A stretch of DNA of 64,000 nucleotides from positions 1-64,000 of the forward strand of contig JAZQZC010000017.1 of assembly GCA_045633845.1 (NCBI GenBank), in the 5' to 3' direction. This DNA is from RGIG4708 sp045633845. Its GTDB lineage: Bacteria > Bacillota > Clostridia > UMGS1810. How positions within the stretch are numbered: position 1 is the stretch's first letter; each line of letters starts with the position of its first letter. Position numbers and translations under genes: made by a program. A model generated the notes under the pieces. It saw only the letters and a program-made list of their open reading frames with translations. It was not told the DNA's origin and ran no database searches. Positions 50,120 to 58,203 of this stretch are shown one piece after another.

Positions 50120-51229
50120 TCATACAACAGTTGTTACCTCCAAAAGTTCGTCAAGTATTATTTGCTGAGCAGGTATGCAAAAATCTTTATCTAAATTAGT
50201 TTTGATTTTGTTGTATAAAAATCCGTCAGAAAGCAGCAGACCAACATTCTCGACAACTTTGTCCACATCGTACGAAGAAAGAGCATATGTGTTTTGAGCA
50301 AAAAATTCCCTGTTGTATGCCTCGCAACCCGAAACTGCATTTACAAATACAATCGGAAGTGAAAGGGCAGCCGCTTCGGTAATAGTAAGCCCACCAGCTT
50401 TTGTAATTAAAATATCTGCAGCCTGCATATGAACTTCTATATCCGAAACAAAGCCATAAAGTATAAGCTCTGGATATTTTTTTAAGGTATCGTACAATTT
50501 TTCGTTGCTGCCGCAAATAACTGCAACATTACATTCGTTTTCGTAATTGCTGATAAGGCTTACTGCAATATCCTCGATAGGTCCGCATCCCATAGAGCCC
50601 CCTGCAATAATTACAAGCTTTTTGTCATTTGTAATATTCAGCGCTTTGCGTGCATCCTCTTTGGAAATTTTATCTTCAAAAAACACATCTCTGACCGGTA
50701 TTCCGCAGTATACAAGCTTTTTGGTATCAATGCCGCATTCTGCGTGTGCATTTTTGAGTTTTTTGTGTGCAATAAAATACTTGTCAAGATTTGTGTTTGC
50801 TATTTCGGGATAGCAGGTATAGTCTGTTGATACATGGCAAGCATATATCAAAGGGTCAAGATTCTTTTTTATATAATCAAGAGCAAGCGAAGCAAAAACA
50901 TGAACCGAAATTATACAATCATAATTGTTTTGCTGCAAAAACTCATACAGCTTTTTTGCATATTTTGAACAATATTTATATATGATAGTTTCTTTGCGTT
51001 TTGTAGTCTCGTTTTCGGATATTTTGTACCCTATTTCAAAAAGCTTTGGAGCATGTCGGTATATAAAAACATGTCCGTTGCATATTATATTGTTTGCAAT
51101 TTCTTTGCCAAATCCCAAAAAATCTGCAATATCGCAGGTTACATTATATTTATCAAAATATGATTTCAACGCAAGTGCTGCACTGTTGTGCCCACCGCCG
51201 GTATTACATGTCAGAATTAAAATTTTCAT
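50120..51229 (-). CDS. MGDG synthase/UgtP-type glycosyltransferase (diacylglycerol glucosyltransferase-like)
   Basis: A 369-residue GT28-like enzyme. The N-terminus MKILILTCNTGGGHNSAA is the MGDG-synthase signature loop; the C-terminal domain has IIAGGSMGCGPIEDI, CGSNEKLY, YGFVSDIEVHMQAADILITKAGG and LTITEAAALSLPIV, binding the nucleotide sugar. Family members put sugars on diacylglycerol for membrane glycolipids or lipoteichoic-acid anchors. The ATG at 51229 is chosen because GGAGAAAAAGG precedes it; it overlaps the CrtO-like gene by 26 nt. Confidence 0.87.
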   Translation of the reverse strand: MKILILTCNTGGGHNSAALALKSYFDKYNVTCDIADFLGFGKEIANNIICNGHVFIYRHAPKLFEIGYKISENETTKRKETIIYKYCSKYAKKLYEFLQQNNYDCIISVHVFASLALDYIKKNLDPLIYACHVSTDYTCYPEIANTNLDKYFIAHKKLKNAHAECGIDTKKLVYCGIPVRDVFFEDKISKEDARKALNITNDKKLVIIAGGSMGCGPIEDIAVSLISNYENECNVAVICGSNEKLYDTLKKYPELILYGFVSDIEVHMQAADILITKAGGLTITEAAALSLPIVFVNAVSGCEAYNREFFAQNTYALSSYDVDKVVENVGLLLSDGFLYNKIKTNLDKDFCIPAQQIILDELLEVTTVV

Positions 51230-51694
51230 CCTTTTTCTCCAATCTGTGCAAAAGTTTGATAAGGCGTGGTCTGTTATACCTTTGAACAAGTATAAAAGGT
51301 ATATTTCCTAAAATTCCGTAAATTACAAAAAACCAAAATCCTCCGCTGCCTTCCCACATAAACAAAATTCTTACTGACAGTATCAGCAAAACAACGTGGC
51401 TGATTTCTGCAACACAGGTTTCGGCAATAAGCTTTTTGACATCTGCCGTGCTTATATGTATTTCTGAAATTTTTTTGGGCAGTAAATTTTTAAAAATAAG
51501 ACTTATATCCGGTATTTTGTCTTTCCATTTTGAAATTTTAATTTTTTCATAAAGTGTGGTATCAATTTCCCATTTATATGGTTTGTATGGTGCTTTGTTA
51601 TAATCAAAGCGCTCTCTTGGTAAAACATACCAGTAAACATAACAACAACAGAGCATACAAAGGCATATATAATTGTTCGTCTTATGTAATTCAA
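51204..51694 (-). pseudogene. Glycosyl-4,4'-diaponeurosporenoate acyltransferase (CrtO-like), probable frameshift near start
   Basis: From about residue 25 onward the frame ending at 51204 matches the CrtO-like family: LPRERFDYNKAPYKPYKWE, KWKDKIPDI, ETCVAEISHV and LGNIPFILVQRYNRP. Upstream in that frame the peptide is an unnatural Cys-rich string with no start near the site. The proper N-terminus is in another frame: GAGGTG (51706-51701), 6-nt gap, TTG at 51694, then MNYIRRTIIYAFVCSVVV, a good membrane anchor. Adding one T to the TTTT run at 51622-51625 joins the two as MF-LPRER. So there is a one-base deletion, a base-call error, or less likely a slippery site. The family acylates a glycosylated carotenoid in staphylococci; clostridial substrates are unknown. 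Confidence 0.72.
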
Positions 51695-51720
51695 TATAAT
51701 CACCTCGAAAGCTAATATGT

Positions 51721-51749
51721 ATTATAACATATATGCACAATTAATTCAA
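51721..51749 (-). promoter_or_regulatory. Sigma-A promoter of the CrtO-like/GT28/PAP2 operon
   Basis: On the minus strand, TTGAAT (51749-51744) and a perfect TATAAT (51726-51721) are 17 nt apart, 26 nt before the TTG start at 51694. It lies just past the EamA stop. Confidence 0.75.
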
Positions 51750-51754
51750 CAAAT

Positions 51755-52606
51755 TTATACAACAGCAAACAAAATTCCAACAATAATAACAAATGCACAC
51801 AGCAGCTTGTACATAATATTCTTTTCGTTAAAGATAAATTTGCCTGTCAGTATACTTACAATAACGCACGATTGTTTGACAAGTATCATAATACTTACCT
51901 TACTATCGGGGTCACTGTTAGCAATAAACAACGCCCTGTCGGCAAGTACAAACAGAATACTCAAAATCACTATCCAGTAATTTTTTGTAACTGTTTTTAC
52001 CGAAATCTTTGTACCTGTAAAAATAAGATATGCTACATACAGCATAACCATAAAAAACATAAACCAAAACTGGAGCTGACCTGGTGTCACATAGTTTGTA
52101 TATACTTTGTCAAGTGTACCGCTGACGGCATTTAAGAGGCAGGCTGCCAAAGCCAAAATTATGTATTTTGAATTTGTTTCACCATCTGTTTTGTCTGTAG
52201 TTTTTATATTTACGAGATAAAGCCCCAAAGCTACCAGAATTAGGCCTGAAATATTTTTAATGGTAAGATGCTCGCCAAGCAAAAAAACTCCCATAAGGGT
52301 TGAAAATATAACGCCGGATACATCTATAATGCCATAGCTGCTGACAGGCATTTTTTTAAGCGACTTAAAGCTTAAAATCCATGCCATAAATACAACAAAG
52401 GATTTTAAAAATATCAGCAAATAAAAAAACGTAGGTATTTCAAAAACATCCTCTACAGTGGGTATTATAAATATAAATGCCAGCAAAGAGTGAAAAAACA
52501 AAACCTCCATCATAGAGCTTTTTTGCATAGCAAGCTTTTTCATAGCATCTCTTAAGCCCTTTGAAACACCATAAAAAAGCACAAGTAAAATCCAAATATG
52601 TTCCAT
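51755..52606 (-). CDS. EamA/DMT family transporter
   Basis: A 283-residue protein with ten predicted hydrophobic segments in two similar halves, the EamA (drug/metabolite transporter) plan: SLLAFIFIIP ... SFKSLKKMPVSSYGIIDVSGVIFSTLMG in the first half and LFIANSDPDSKVSIMILVKQSCVIVSILTG in the second. Substrate unknown. GAAAGGAT precedes the ATG. It is transcribed leftward after rlmH. Confidence 0.85.
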   Translation of the reverse strand: MEHIWILLVLFYGVSKGLRDAMKKLAMQKSSMMEVLFFHSLLAFIFIIPTVEDVFEIPTFFYLLIFLKSFVVFMAWILSFKSLKKMPVSSYGIIDVSGVIFSTLMGVFLLGEHLTIKNISGLILVALGLYLVNIKTTDKTDGETNSKYIILALAACLLNAVSGTLDKVYTNYVTPGQLQFWFMFFMVMLYVAYLIFTGTKISVKTVTKNYWIVILSILFVLADRALFIANSDPDSKVSIMILVKQSCVIVSILTGKFIFNEKNIMYKLLCAFVIIVGILFAVV

Positions 52607-52622
52607 ATAAATATCCTTTCGT

Positions 52623-53102
52623 TTATTTGTGATACTGCTCGTTTGCGTTTATTTTAAATGCCCGATACACTTGCTCGCACAAAATCAAACGCATTAACTG
52701 GTGAGGAAATGTCATTTTTGAAAAGCTCAATTTAAAATCGGTTCGCTCTTTTACCTTGTCACACAGTCCCAAAGAGCCGCCAATAACAAAATCAACGGTA
52801 CTGCTACCGTTTAATGTTATATCCGAAATTTTTTGTGCAAGATCTTCGCTTGACAAAAGTTTTCCTTCTATACAAAGACTTACAACATATTCATTGCCTG
52901 TAATCTTTGAAAGGATTTTTTCACCCTCGCAGGCTTTAATTTTTTCACATTCGGCATTTGATGCATTTTCGGGTATTTTTTCATCCTGTAGCTCAATAAT
53001 TTCAACGCCAGCAAATCTGCCAAGTCTTTTGATATATTCTTGTATGCCTTCTTTCAGATATTTTTCTTTTAATTTACCAACACATATAATTTTAATTTTC
53101 AT
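52623..53102 (-). CDS. rlmH: 23S rRNA (pseudouridine(1915)-N(3))-methyltransferase
   Basis: A 160-residue SPOUT methyltransferase starting MKIKIICVGKLKEKYLKEGI. The trefoil-knot SAM site is FVIGGSLGLCDKVKER and the C-terminus is KMTFPHQLMRLILCEQVYRAFKINANEQYHK, a diagnostic end of RlmH. It methylates pseudouridine 1915 in helix 69. The ATG at 53102 is preferred over an in-frame GTG at 53114 because the GGAG site lies between them. Confidence 0.96.
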   Translation of the reverse strand: MKIKIICVGKLKEKYLKEGIQEYIKRLGRFAGVEIIELQDEKIPENASNAECEKIKACEGEKILSKITGNEYVVSLCIEGKLLSSEDLAQKISDITLNGSSTVDFVIGGSLGLCDKVKERTDFKLSFSKMTFPHQLMRLILCEQVYRAFKINANEQYHK

Positions 53103-53117
53103 AAGCTTCTCCACAAC

Positions 53118-53151
53118 ATAAAATCATCTGCAAAAATACAGATGATTTTAT
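53118..53151 (-). terminator. Intrinsic terminator after the cysteine-desulfurase-like gene
   Basis: A perfect 13-bp stem ATAAAATCATCTG/CAGATGATTTTAT with an 8-nt loop, starting 4 nt past the stop codon at 53155; the trailing T-run on the minus strand is partly inside the stem. Confidence 0.75.
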
Positions 53152-53154
53152 AAT

Positions 53155-54276
53155 TTATAACAAATTAACAGCCATCAGGGCTTTTGCTACTTCATCTTTA
53201 GTATTAAAATTTCCAAAACTGAACCTGACTGCACCACTGTCGCCGCTTCCTATTGTCCGGTGGGCAGTATATGCACAATGATATCCGGCGCGGGATGCGA
53301 TTTTAAATTTATCGTTTAACATCTGCGACAATGTCACGCAATCATAACCTGATTTATTAAAGGCTACAACACCTGTTTGCCTTTTAATGTCACGCGGGCC
53401 ATATATCGTGATGCCCTTAATGTTACCAAGACCCTCCATAAAATACTTTGCAAGCATTGCTTCGTGGTGACGGATTGCATCGATACCGTGAATTCTGACA
53501 TATTTAATCCCTTCGCATAAACCTGCTATTCCCGGAGCATTCAGTGTACCGCTCTCATATTTATCGGGCAATTCGTCGGGCTGATCAAGGTGTGTAGAGT
53601 AACTGCCTGTGCCGCCCTCGGTAAGACACCCCAATTTGTATTTGCAATTAATGCACAATATTCCGGTACCCATTGGACCATAAAGCCCCTTGTGACCTGC
53701 CAGCGCAAAAAAGTCCGCGTTGCGGCTGATATCTACCACACCGCCGCTCTGTGCACAATCAACGGCAAACAAAACACCGTTTTTATGAGCAATATCCCCT
53801 ATTTGCTGTATATTCTGAACAGTGCCGCATACGTTTGATACATGATTTACAATTATAAGCTTTGTATAAGGATTAATTTTATTTTTAATATCATTGGGGT
53901 CAACATATCCGTTGTCGTCGCCGTTAACTATGTCAAATTTTACACCATTATGTGATAATTTGTCAAGTGGACGAAGCACCGAATTATGCTCCATAGATGT
54001 TGTAATTACGTGGTCACCCGGTTTTAAAACACCTTTTATAATTATATTTAATGCCTCAGTGGTATTTTTTGTAAAAATAATCGAAGAGCAGTCGGAAATT
54101 CCAAACATATCTGCAATCAATTCGCGACATTCATATATCACACGCGAGGATTTTTGTGCCATATCATATCCGCTTCTGCCAGGGTTTGCTCCGTATTTTT
54201 TCATAAATTCATATACACCGCGATAAACTCTGTCGGGTTTTGGCCATGTTGTAGCACTGTTATCAAAATATATCAA
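53155..54276 (-). CDS. Class V aminotransferase / cysteine desulfurase family protein (TIGR01977-like)
   Basis: A 373-residue PLP enzyme starting MIYFDNSATTWPKPD. HTTS-type features include ITTSMEHNSVLRPL, AVDCAQSGG and the PLP lysine in LAGHKGLYGPMGTG; the C-terminal loop holds RAGYHCAYTAHRTIG with the sulfur-accepting Cys. Members of this subgroup are linked to selenium or sulfur trafficking rather than general Fe-S assembly. The start is TTG at 54276 with GAGGTG 6 nt upstream. It directly follows a DUF3343 gene, a recurring pairing. Confidence 0.87.
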   Translation of the reverse strand: MIYFDNSATTWPKPDRVYRGVYEFMKKYGANPGRSGYDMAQKSSRVIYECRELIADMFGISDCSSIIFTKNTTEALNIIIKGVLKPGDHVITTSMEHNSVLRPLDKLSHNGVKFDIVNGDDNGYVDPNDIKNKINPYTKLIIVNHVSNVCGTVQNIQQIGDIAHKNGVLFAVDCAQSGGVVDISRNADFFALAGHKGLYGPMGTGILCINCKYKLGCLTEGGTGSYSTHLDQPDELPDKYESGTLNAPGIAGLCEGIKYVRIHGIDAIRHHEAMLAKYFMEGLGNIKGITIYGPRDIKRQTGVVAFNKSGYDCVTLSQMLNDKFKIASRAGYHCAYTAHRTIGSGDSGAVRFSFGNFNTKDEVAKALMAVNLL

Positions 54277-54286
54277 AGCAAACACC

Positions 54287-54532
54287 TCATATTATTTTTT
54301 TGAAATCCTTTTCTCTGAAAACTCCTTTTGTATATACATCAAGACTCTTTACCATATTCCAAGCCTTTGACATATCAGCTTCCGAAACTTTCACGCAGTA
54401 GCTGCAACTTTTTACAGGTATATTTTTTGGCGTTTGTAACACCTTTGATTTTATTGAATATTTTTTTTCGAGCTCAGATTTGATTTTGTTTGCAGTAGTA
54501 AGAGAAGAAAAAACTATCAAAACAAATTCCAT
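54287..54532 (-). CDS. DUF3343 small protein (putative Se/S carrier)
   Basis: An 81-residue protein starting MEFVLIVFSSLTTANKIKSELEKK, with a ferredoxin-like beta-alpha-beta outline and a C-x-x-C motif (SCSYCVKV, near residues 46-49). DUF3343 proteins resemble the second domain of YedF and are proposed sulfur or selenium carriers. AAAGGAGG precedes the ATG at 54532. It is followed 11 nt later by a cysteine-desulfurase-like gene, suggesting the enzyme loads this protein; that is inference. Confidence 0.82.
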   Translation of the reverse strand: MEFVLIVFSSLTTANKIKSELEKKYSIKSKVLQTPKNIPVKSCSYCVKVSEADMSKAWNMVKSLDVYTKGVFREKDFKKII

Positions 54533-54552
54533 TTGTATCCTCCTTTGTAATT

Positions 54553-54586
54553 GATGGGTAAGCACACGAGAGTCGAACCCCGTATG
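54553..54586 (-). other. Possible relict of a tRNA 3' half
   Basis: Minus-strand GGGGTTCGACTC resembles a tRNA T-loop, followed by TCGTGTGCTTACCC, but the T-stem is imperfect and no D-arm or anticodon arm is present upstream. It lies between the DUF3343 gene and the mreB promoter. Confidence 0.3.
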
Positions 54587-54645
54587 CTTAATAAATACAC
54601 CCGATTTATAATATGACTCAAAGTGATTTTTGTTGCAAAAAAATA

Positions 54646-54673
54646 TTGATTTATTCCAAATTAAATGTATAAT
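54646..54673 (+). promoter_or_regulatory. Sigma-A-type promoter of mreB
   Basis: TTGATT (54646-54651), a 16-nt spacer and a perfect TATAAT (54668-54673) lie 30 nt before the mreB ATG. Confidence 0.7.
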
Positions 54674-54703
54674 ATAATTATAAACATAAACAGAGGTGAT
54701 TAT

Positions 54704-55708
54704 ATGTCATTTTGGAAAAGTCAGGAAATCGGGATAGATTTGGGTACTGCCACAATATTGGTTTATATAAAAGGAAAAGGAATTGTACTTGATGAGCCCA
54801 GCGTTGTCGCAATTGATACAAACACAAACGAGGTGCAGGCCGTAGGAAGCAAGGCACAGGAAATGATTGGAAGGACTCCGTCTAACATTAATGCAATAAG
54901 ACCACTCAAAAGCGGAGTAATTTCAGATTACAAAACCACCGAAATTATGATTAAATATCTGCTGGACAAGGTATGTACACGCTCATTGTTTAAGCCAAAG
55001 GTTGTTGTATGCATACCAAGCGTCGTCACCGAGGTCGAAAAAAAGTCTGTTATTGACGCAACAACAAACGCAGGTGCAGGCAGTGCATATTTGATTGAAG
55101 AACCAATTGCAGCTGCAATTGGAGCAGATATAGATATTTCAAAGGCTGAAGGTACAATGGTAGTTGATATTGGCGGAGGAACTTGTGATATTGCTGTTAT
55201 ATCTCTCGGCGGCACCGTTGTGCACGATTCTGTGCGTATTGCAGGCGACGATTTTGATAATGCGATAATCAAATACGTTAAAAAAAGCTACAATATGCTT
55301 ATTGGTGAGCGCACTGCCGAAAAGGTAAAGCGTGCAATCGGCTGCGTGTATCCCCTTGTTGACCCTCTCAGTATGGAAATTAAAGGACGTAGTCTGCAAA
55401 CAGGACTTCCTGCAAAGGTTGAAATTACTTCTACCGAAATTATGGAAGCTCTTGGTGAATGTGCAATGGAAATTGTAAACGGTGTAAAAGCAGTGCTTGA
55501 ACAGACGCCGCCCGAGATTCTGGGTGATATAATTACAAACGGCATTTTGCTTACAGGCGGCGGCTCAAACCTTCGAGGTCTTGATTTGCTTATCGAAAAA
55601 TGTACAGGTATAAATGTTTATGTAGCTGAAAATCCTGAGCAATGCGTTGCAATCGGCACAGGACGAGCTCTCGAGAATCTGCAATTTATATCCGAAAATT
55701 CTATTTGA
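54704..55708 (+). CDS. mreB: Rod shape-determining protein MreB
   Basis: A 334-residue bacterial actin. Phosphate loops are IGIDLGTATILVYIKGKG (9-26) and VVDIGGGTCDIAVISLG near 156; the adenosine site is LLTGGGSNLRGLD near 283. MreB filaments guide sidewall peptidoglycan synthesis. The ATG at 54704 follows GAGGTG; an earlier in-frame ATG at 54665 overlaps the promoter -10 region and is rejected. mreC and mreD do not follow, so it may be an Mbl/MreBH-type paralogue. Confidence 0.94.
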   Translation: MSFWKSQEIGIDLGTATILVYIKGKGIVLDEPSVVAIDTNTNEVQAVGSKAQEMIGRTPSNINAIRPLKSGVISDYKTTEIMIKYLLDKVCTRSLFKPKVVVCIPSVVTEVEKKSVIDATTNAGAGSAYLIEEPIAAAIGADIDISKAEGTMVVDIGGGTCDIAVISLGGTVVHDSVRIAGDDFDNAIIKYVKKSYNMLIGERTAEKVKRAIGCVYPLVDPLSMEIKGRSLQTGLPAKVEITSTEIMEALGECAMEIVNGVKAVLEQTPPEILGDIITNGILLTGGGSNLRGLDLLIEKCTGINVYVAENPEQCVAIGTGRALENLQFISENSI

Positions 55709-55731
55709 TATTATAAAATCATAAAAACAAA

Positions 55732-55767
55732 AAACATACTTTGCAAAATTGCAAAGTATGTTTTTTT
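55732..55767. terminator. Bidirectional intrinsic terminator
   Basis: A perfect 13-bp stem AAACATACTTTGC/GCAAAGTATGTTT with a 6-nt loop, A-rich before and TTTT after, between convergent mreB and kdgK. Confidence 0.9.
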
Positions 55768-55776
55768 ATAATCTGC

Positions 55777-56802
55777 TTATCTTGACACGCGTCCTGAACC
55801 GTCACCTTTCATAAGGTTTTTAACTTCGTCAAGTGTAACAAGGTTCATATCACCTTCGATTGTGTGCTTGAGGCAAGATGCAGCAACAGCAAATTCAATT
55901 GCATCCTGGTTTGAATAACCTGCAAGCATTGAGTAAATAAGACCACCGCCAAATGAGTCGCCGCCGCCAACTCTGTCGATGATAGTCATATGATATTTTT
56001 TGGATTTGTAGAAGCCGTCTTCTTTGGCATCATAAAGAAGTGCAGACCAGTCGTTTTCCGAAGCGGAAATACTTTCGCGGAGTGTGATAGCAATGTGTGA
56101 GCAGCCAAATCTTTCAACAAGCTGACGTGCAACATCTTTGTAGCCCTCGTCACTGATTTTGCCGCCTGTTACATCGGTGTTTGCTGCGTGAATACCAAAT
56201 ACCTTTTCGGCATCTTCTTCGTTTGCAATACAAACATCAACATATTTCATAAGCTCGCCCATAACCTGACCAGCTTTTTCGGTTGTCCAGAGTTTTTTTC
56301 TGAAGTTAAGGTCACAGCTGATTTTGATGCCCTTTTCTTTGGCTTTTTTACAAGCGTCAAGGCAAATTGCAGCAGTTTCATCACTGAGTGCAGGAGTAAT
56401 ACCTGTAAAATGGAACCAATCAGCACCTTCAAAAATAGCATCCCAGTCAAAATCTGCTTTTGTAGCAGTAGCGATAGAAGAATGTGCTCTGTCATATACT
56501 ACGTTTGAAGCTCTTTGCGAAGCACCTTTTTCGCAGAAGTAAATACCAAGTCTTTCACCGCCGCGGGCAATGTGCTTTGTGCAGATGTTGTATTTGCGAA
56601 GCTGTGAAATACAAGCTTCACCAATAGGATTGTTAGGGATTTTTGTTACAAAACAAGCAGTTCCGCCATAATTTGCAACCGATGCAGCAACATTTGCTTC
56701 ACCGCCGCCGTATTCAACTTCAAAGCTCTGTGCCTGAATATATCTCTGATGGCCGGGAGTCTGAAGTCTCATCATAATTTCACCAAAAGTAACAACTTTC
56801 AT
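55777..56802 (-). CDS. kdgK: 2-dehydro-3-deoxygluconokinase (PfkB family)
   Basis: A 341-residue ribokinase-fold sugar kinase starting MKVVTFGEIMMRLQTPGHQR. The N-terminal GGGEANVAASVANYGG loop and the C-terminal anion-hole/catalytic motif RVGGGDSFGGGLIYS (near 255) are PfkB hallmarks. Pairing with KDPG aldolase directly upstream indicates phosphorylation of 2-keto-3-deoxygluconate from hexuronate or pectin breakdown. TTGGAGGT precedes the ATG at 56802. Confidence 0.92.
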   Translation of the reverse strand: MKVVTFGEIMMRLQTPGHQRYIQAQSFEVEYGGGEANVAASVANYGGTACFVTKIPNNPIGEACISQLRKYNICTKHIARGGERLGIYFCEKGASQRASNVVYDRAHSSIATATKADFDWDAIFEGADWFHFTGITPALSDETAAICLDACKKAKEKGIKISCDLNFRKKLWTTEKAGQVMGELMKYVDVCIANEEDAEKVFGIHAANTDVTGGKISDEGYKDVARQLVERFGCSHIAITLRESISASENDWSALLYDAKEDGFYKSKKYHMTIIDRVGGGDSFGGGLIYSMLAGYSNQDAIEFAVAASCLKHTIEGDMNLVTLDEVKNLMKGDGSGRVSR

Positions 56803-56820
56803 TATATGTACCTCCAATAA

Positions 56821-57474
56821 TTATTTTTTCATATTTGCTCTTGCAGCTTTTATATTTTCAACAAATTTTTTGGCTTCAGCAGTAATTGCATCGTAATCAC
56901 CTGTTTTAGCACCCTTTGTAAGTGAAGAACCTGCGCCAACAGCAACAACACCTGCTTTTATCCACTCGTCAACATTGTCTGCCGAAACACCGCCTGTTGG
57001 CATAATGTTTGCCTGCGGAATAGGACCTTTGATGTCTTTAACCATATTTGGTCCAAAGATATCACCAGGGAACAATTTGATAATATCGCATCCCATTTCA
57101 AGTGATTTAACAACATCGTGCATTGTCATGCAACCCGGCATACAAGGAACTGCATATCTGTTACACAATTTGATTGTTGCTTCATCGTAATATGGGCTTA
57201 CTACATACTGAGCACCTGCAAGTATAGCAATTCTCGCAGTTTCAGGGTCAAGCACAGTACCTGCTCCCAAAATAATTTCATCCTCACTGTAGTGCTTGGC
57301 AAGTTCTTCAATAACTCTGTTAGCACCAGGTACAGTAAAGGTAAGCTCAATTGCAGGAATTCCGCCTTTAATGCAAGCGTCTGTAATTTTAATTGCCTGC
57401 TCAGCACTTTGCGCTCTGACAACAGCAACAACGCCAACTTCTTTGATTTTGGAAATAACTTTTTGTTTATCCAT
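56821..57474 (-). CDS. eda: 2-dehydro-3-deoxy-phosphogluconate aldolase (KDPG/KHG aldolase)
   Basis: A 217-residue TIM-barrel class I aldolase. The catalytic Glu is in IPAIELTFT, the phosphate site includes ILGAGTVLD, the Schiff-base Lys is in DIIKLFPGD (near 133) and TGGVSADN follows. It splits KDPG into pyruvate and glyceraldehyde 3-phosphate. The ATG at 57474 follows GAGGAGG. With kdgK it forms a two-gene operon under a consensus promoter; no hexuronate isomerase is in the window. Confidence 0.94.
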   Translation of the reverse strand: MDKQKVISKIKEVGVVAVVRAQSAEQAIKITDACIKGGIPAIELTFTVPGANRVIEELAKHYSEDEIILGAGTVLDPETARIAILAGAQYVVSPYYDEATIKLCNRYAVPCMPGCMTMHDVVKSLEMGCDIIKLFPGDIFGPNMVKDIKGPIPQANIMPTGGVSADNVDEWIKAGVVAVGAGSSLTKGAKTGDYDAITAEAKKFVENIKAARANMKK

Positions 57475-57509
57475 TGGGTATGTCCTCCTCAATTTAAAAA
57501 TACATAGGT

Positions 57510-57538
57510 ATTATAACATAATTTTTCTGAATTGTCAA
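57510..57538 (-). promoter_or_regulatory. Consensus sigma-A promoter of eda-kdgK
   Basis: On the minus strand, TTGACA (57538-57533) and TATAAT (57515-57510) are both perfect with a 17-nt spacer, 36 nt before the eda ATG. Confidence 0.9.
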
Positions 57539-57639
57539 AATAAACATACATAAAGCATCAATTTTTTTGTATTTTTACTTTTAAAAAAACAAAATTAGTA
57601 TATTTTTTTAAATTCGGCAGTGATATTTACAAATTTATA

Positions 57640-57668
57640 TTGAAAACACAAGTAGAATTTGGTATAAT
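57640..57668 (+). promoter_or_regulatory. Sigma-A promoter of the Lrp-like/aminotransferase operon
   Basis: TTGAAA (57640-57645) and a perfect TATAAT (57663-57668) are 17 nt apart, 38 nt before the ATG at 57706. Confidence 0.82.
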
Positions 57669-57705
57669 TATTTTAATATTTTAATTTTTGAAAGGGGCTT
57701 TCCTT

Positions 57706-58203
57706 ATGACCAAATGTGAAAAATCGGACAAAATTCTCGAATTACTTGACAATGATTGCACAATGCCTTTGGAACAGATAGCAACACTTGTTGATTTACC
57801 CGTAGAAAAAGTCGCGGAAATTATAGAAAATTTAAAAGATGAAAAAATAATTTTAAAAAACAAAAGTGTCATAAACTGGGAGCTTACCGACAAAGAGTTT
57901 GTTACTGCTCAGATTGAGCTTAAGGTTACACCGCAGCGTGGTGAGGGCTTTGATAAAATAGCTGAACGTATATACAAATTCCCTGAGGTAAAATCTCTTT
58001 ATCTTATGGCAGGCCAATACGACTTGCTTGTATTTATTGAGGGCAAAACTATGAAAGAGGTTGCTCTTTTTGTTGCAAACAGACTTGCTCCTCTTGAATT
58101 TGTAGTAAGCACAGGAACCCACTTTGTGCTCAAAAAATACAAGGATCAAGGCGTAATATTTGATGATAACGAAACAGATGACAGGCAGGTAATTACACTA
58201 TGA
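57706..58203 (+). CDS. Lrp/AsnC family transcriptional regulator
   Basis: A 165-residue protein with an N-terminal winged helix (about 1-60; KILELLDNDCTMPLEQIATLVDLPVEKVAEII) and a C-terminal RAM ligand-binding domain (IAERIYKFPEVKSLYLMAGQYDLLVFIEGKTMKEV). Lrp-like proteins form octamers sensing amino acids. The aminotransferase start overlaps its stop by 4 nt, so it probably senses an amino acid handled by that enzyme. The ATG at 57706 has AAAGGGG 9 nt upstream; an earlier TTG at 57688 lies before this site. Confidence 0.88.
   Translation: MTKCEKSDKILELLDNDCTMPLEQIATLVDLPVEKVAEIIENLKDEKIILKNKSVINWELTDKEFVTAQIELKVTPQRGEGFDKIAERIYKFPEVKSLYLMAGQYDLLVFIEGKTMKEVALFVANRLAPLEFVVSTGTHFVLKKYKDQGVIFDDNETDDRQVITL

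Noticed and set aside
51503..51703. A separate 66-codon gene overlapping the CrtO-like gene
   Set aside because: Only its first 23 or so residues look real (membrane anchor); they are best explained as the displaced N-terminus of the CrtO-like protein.
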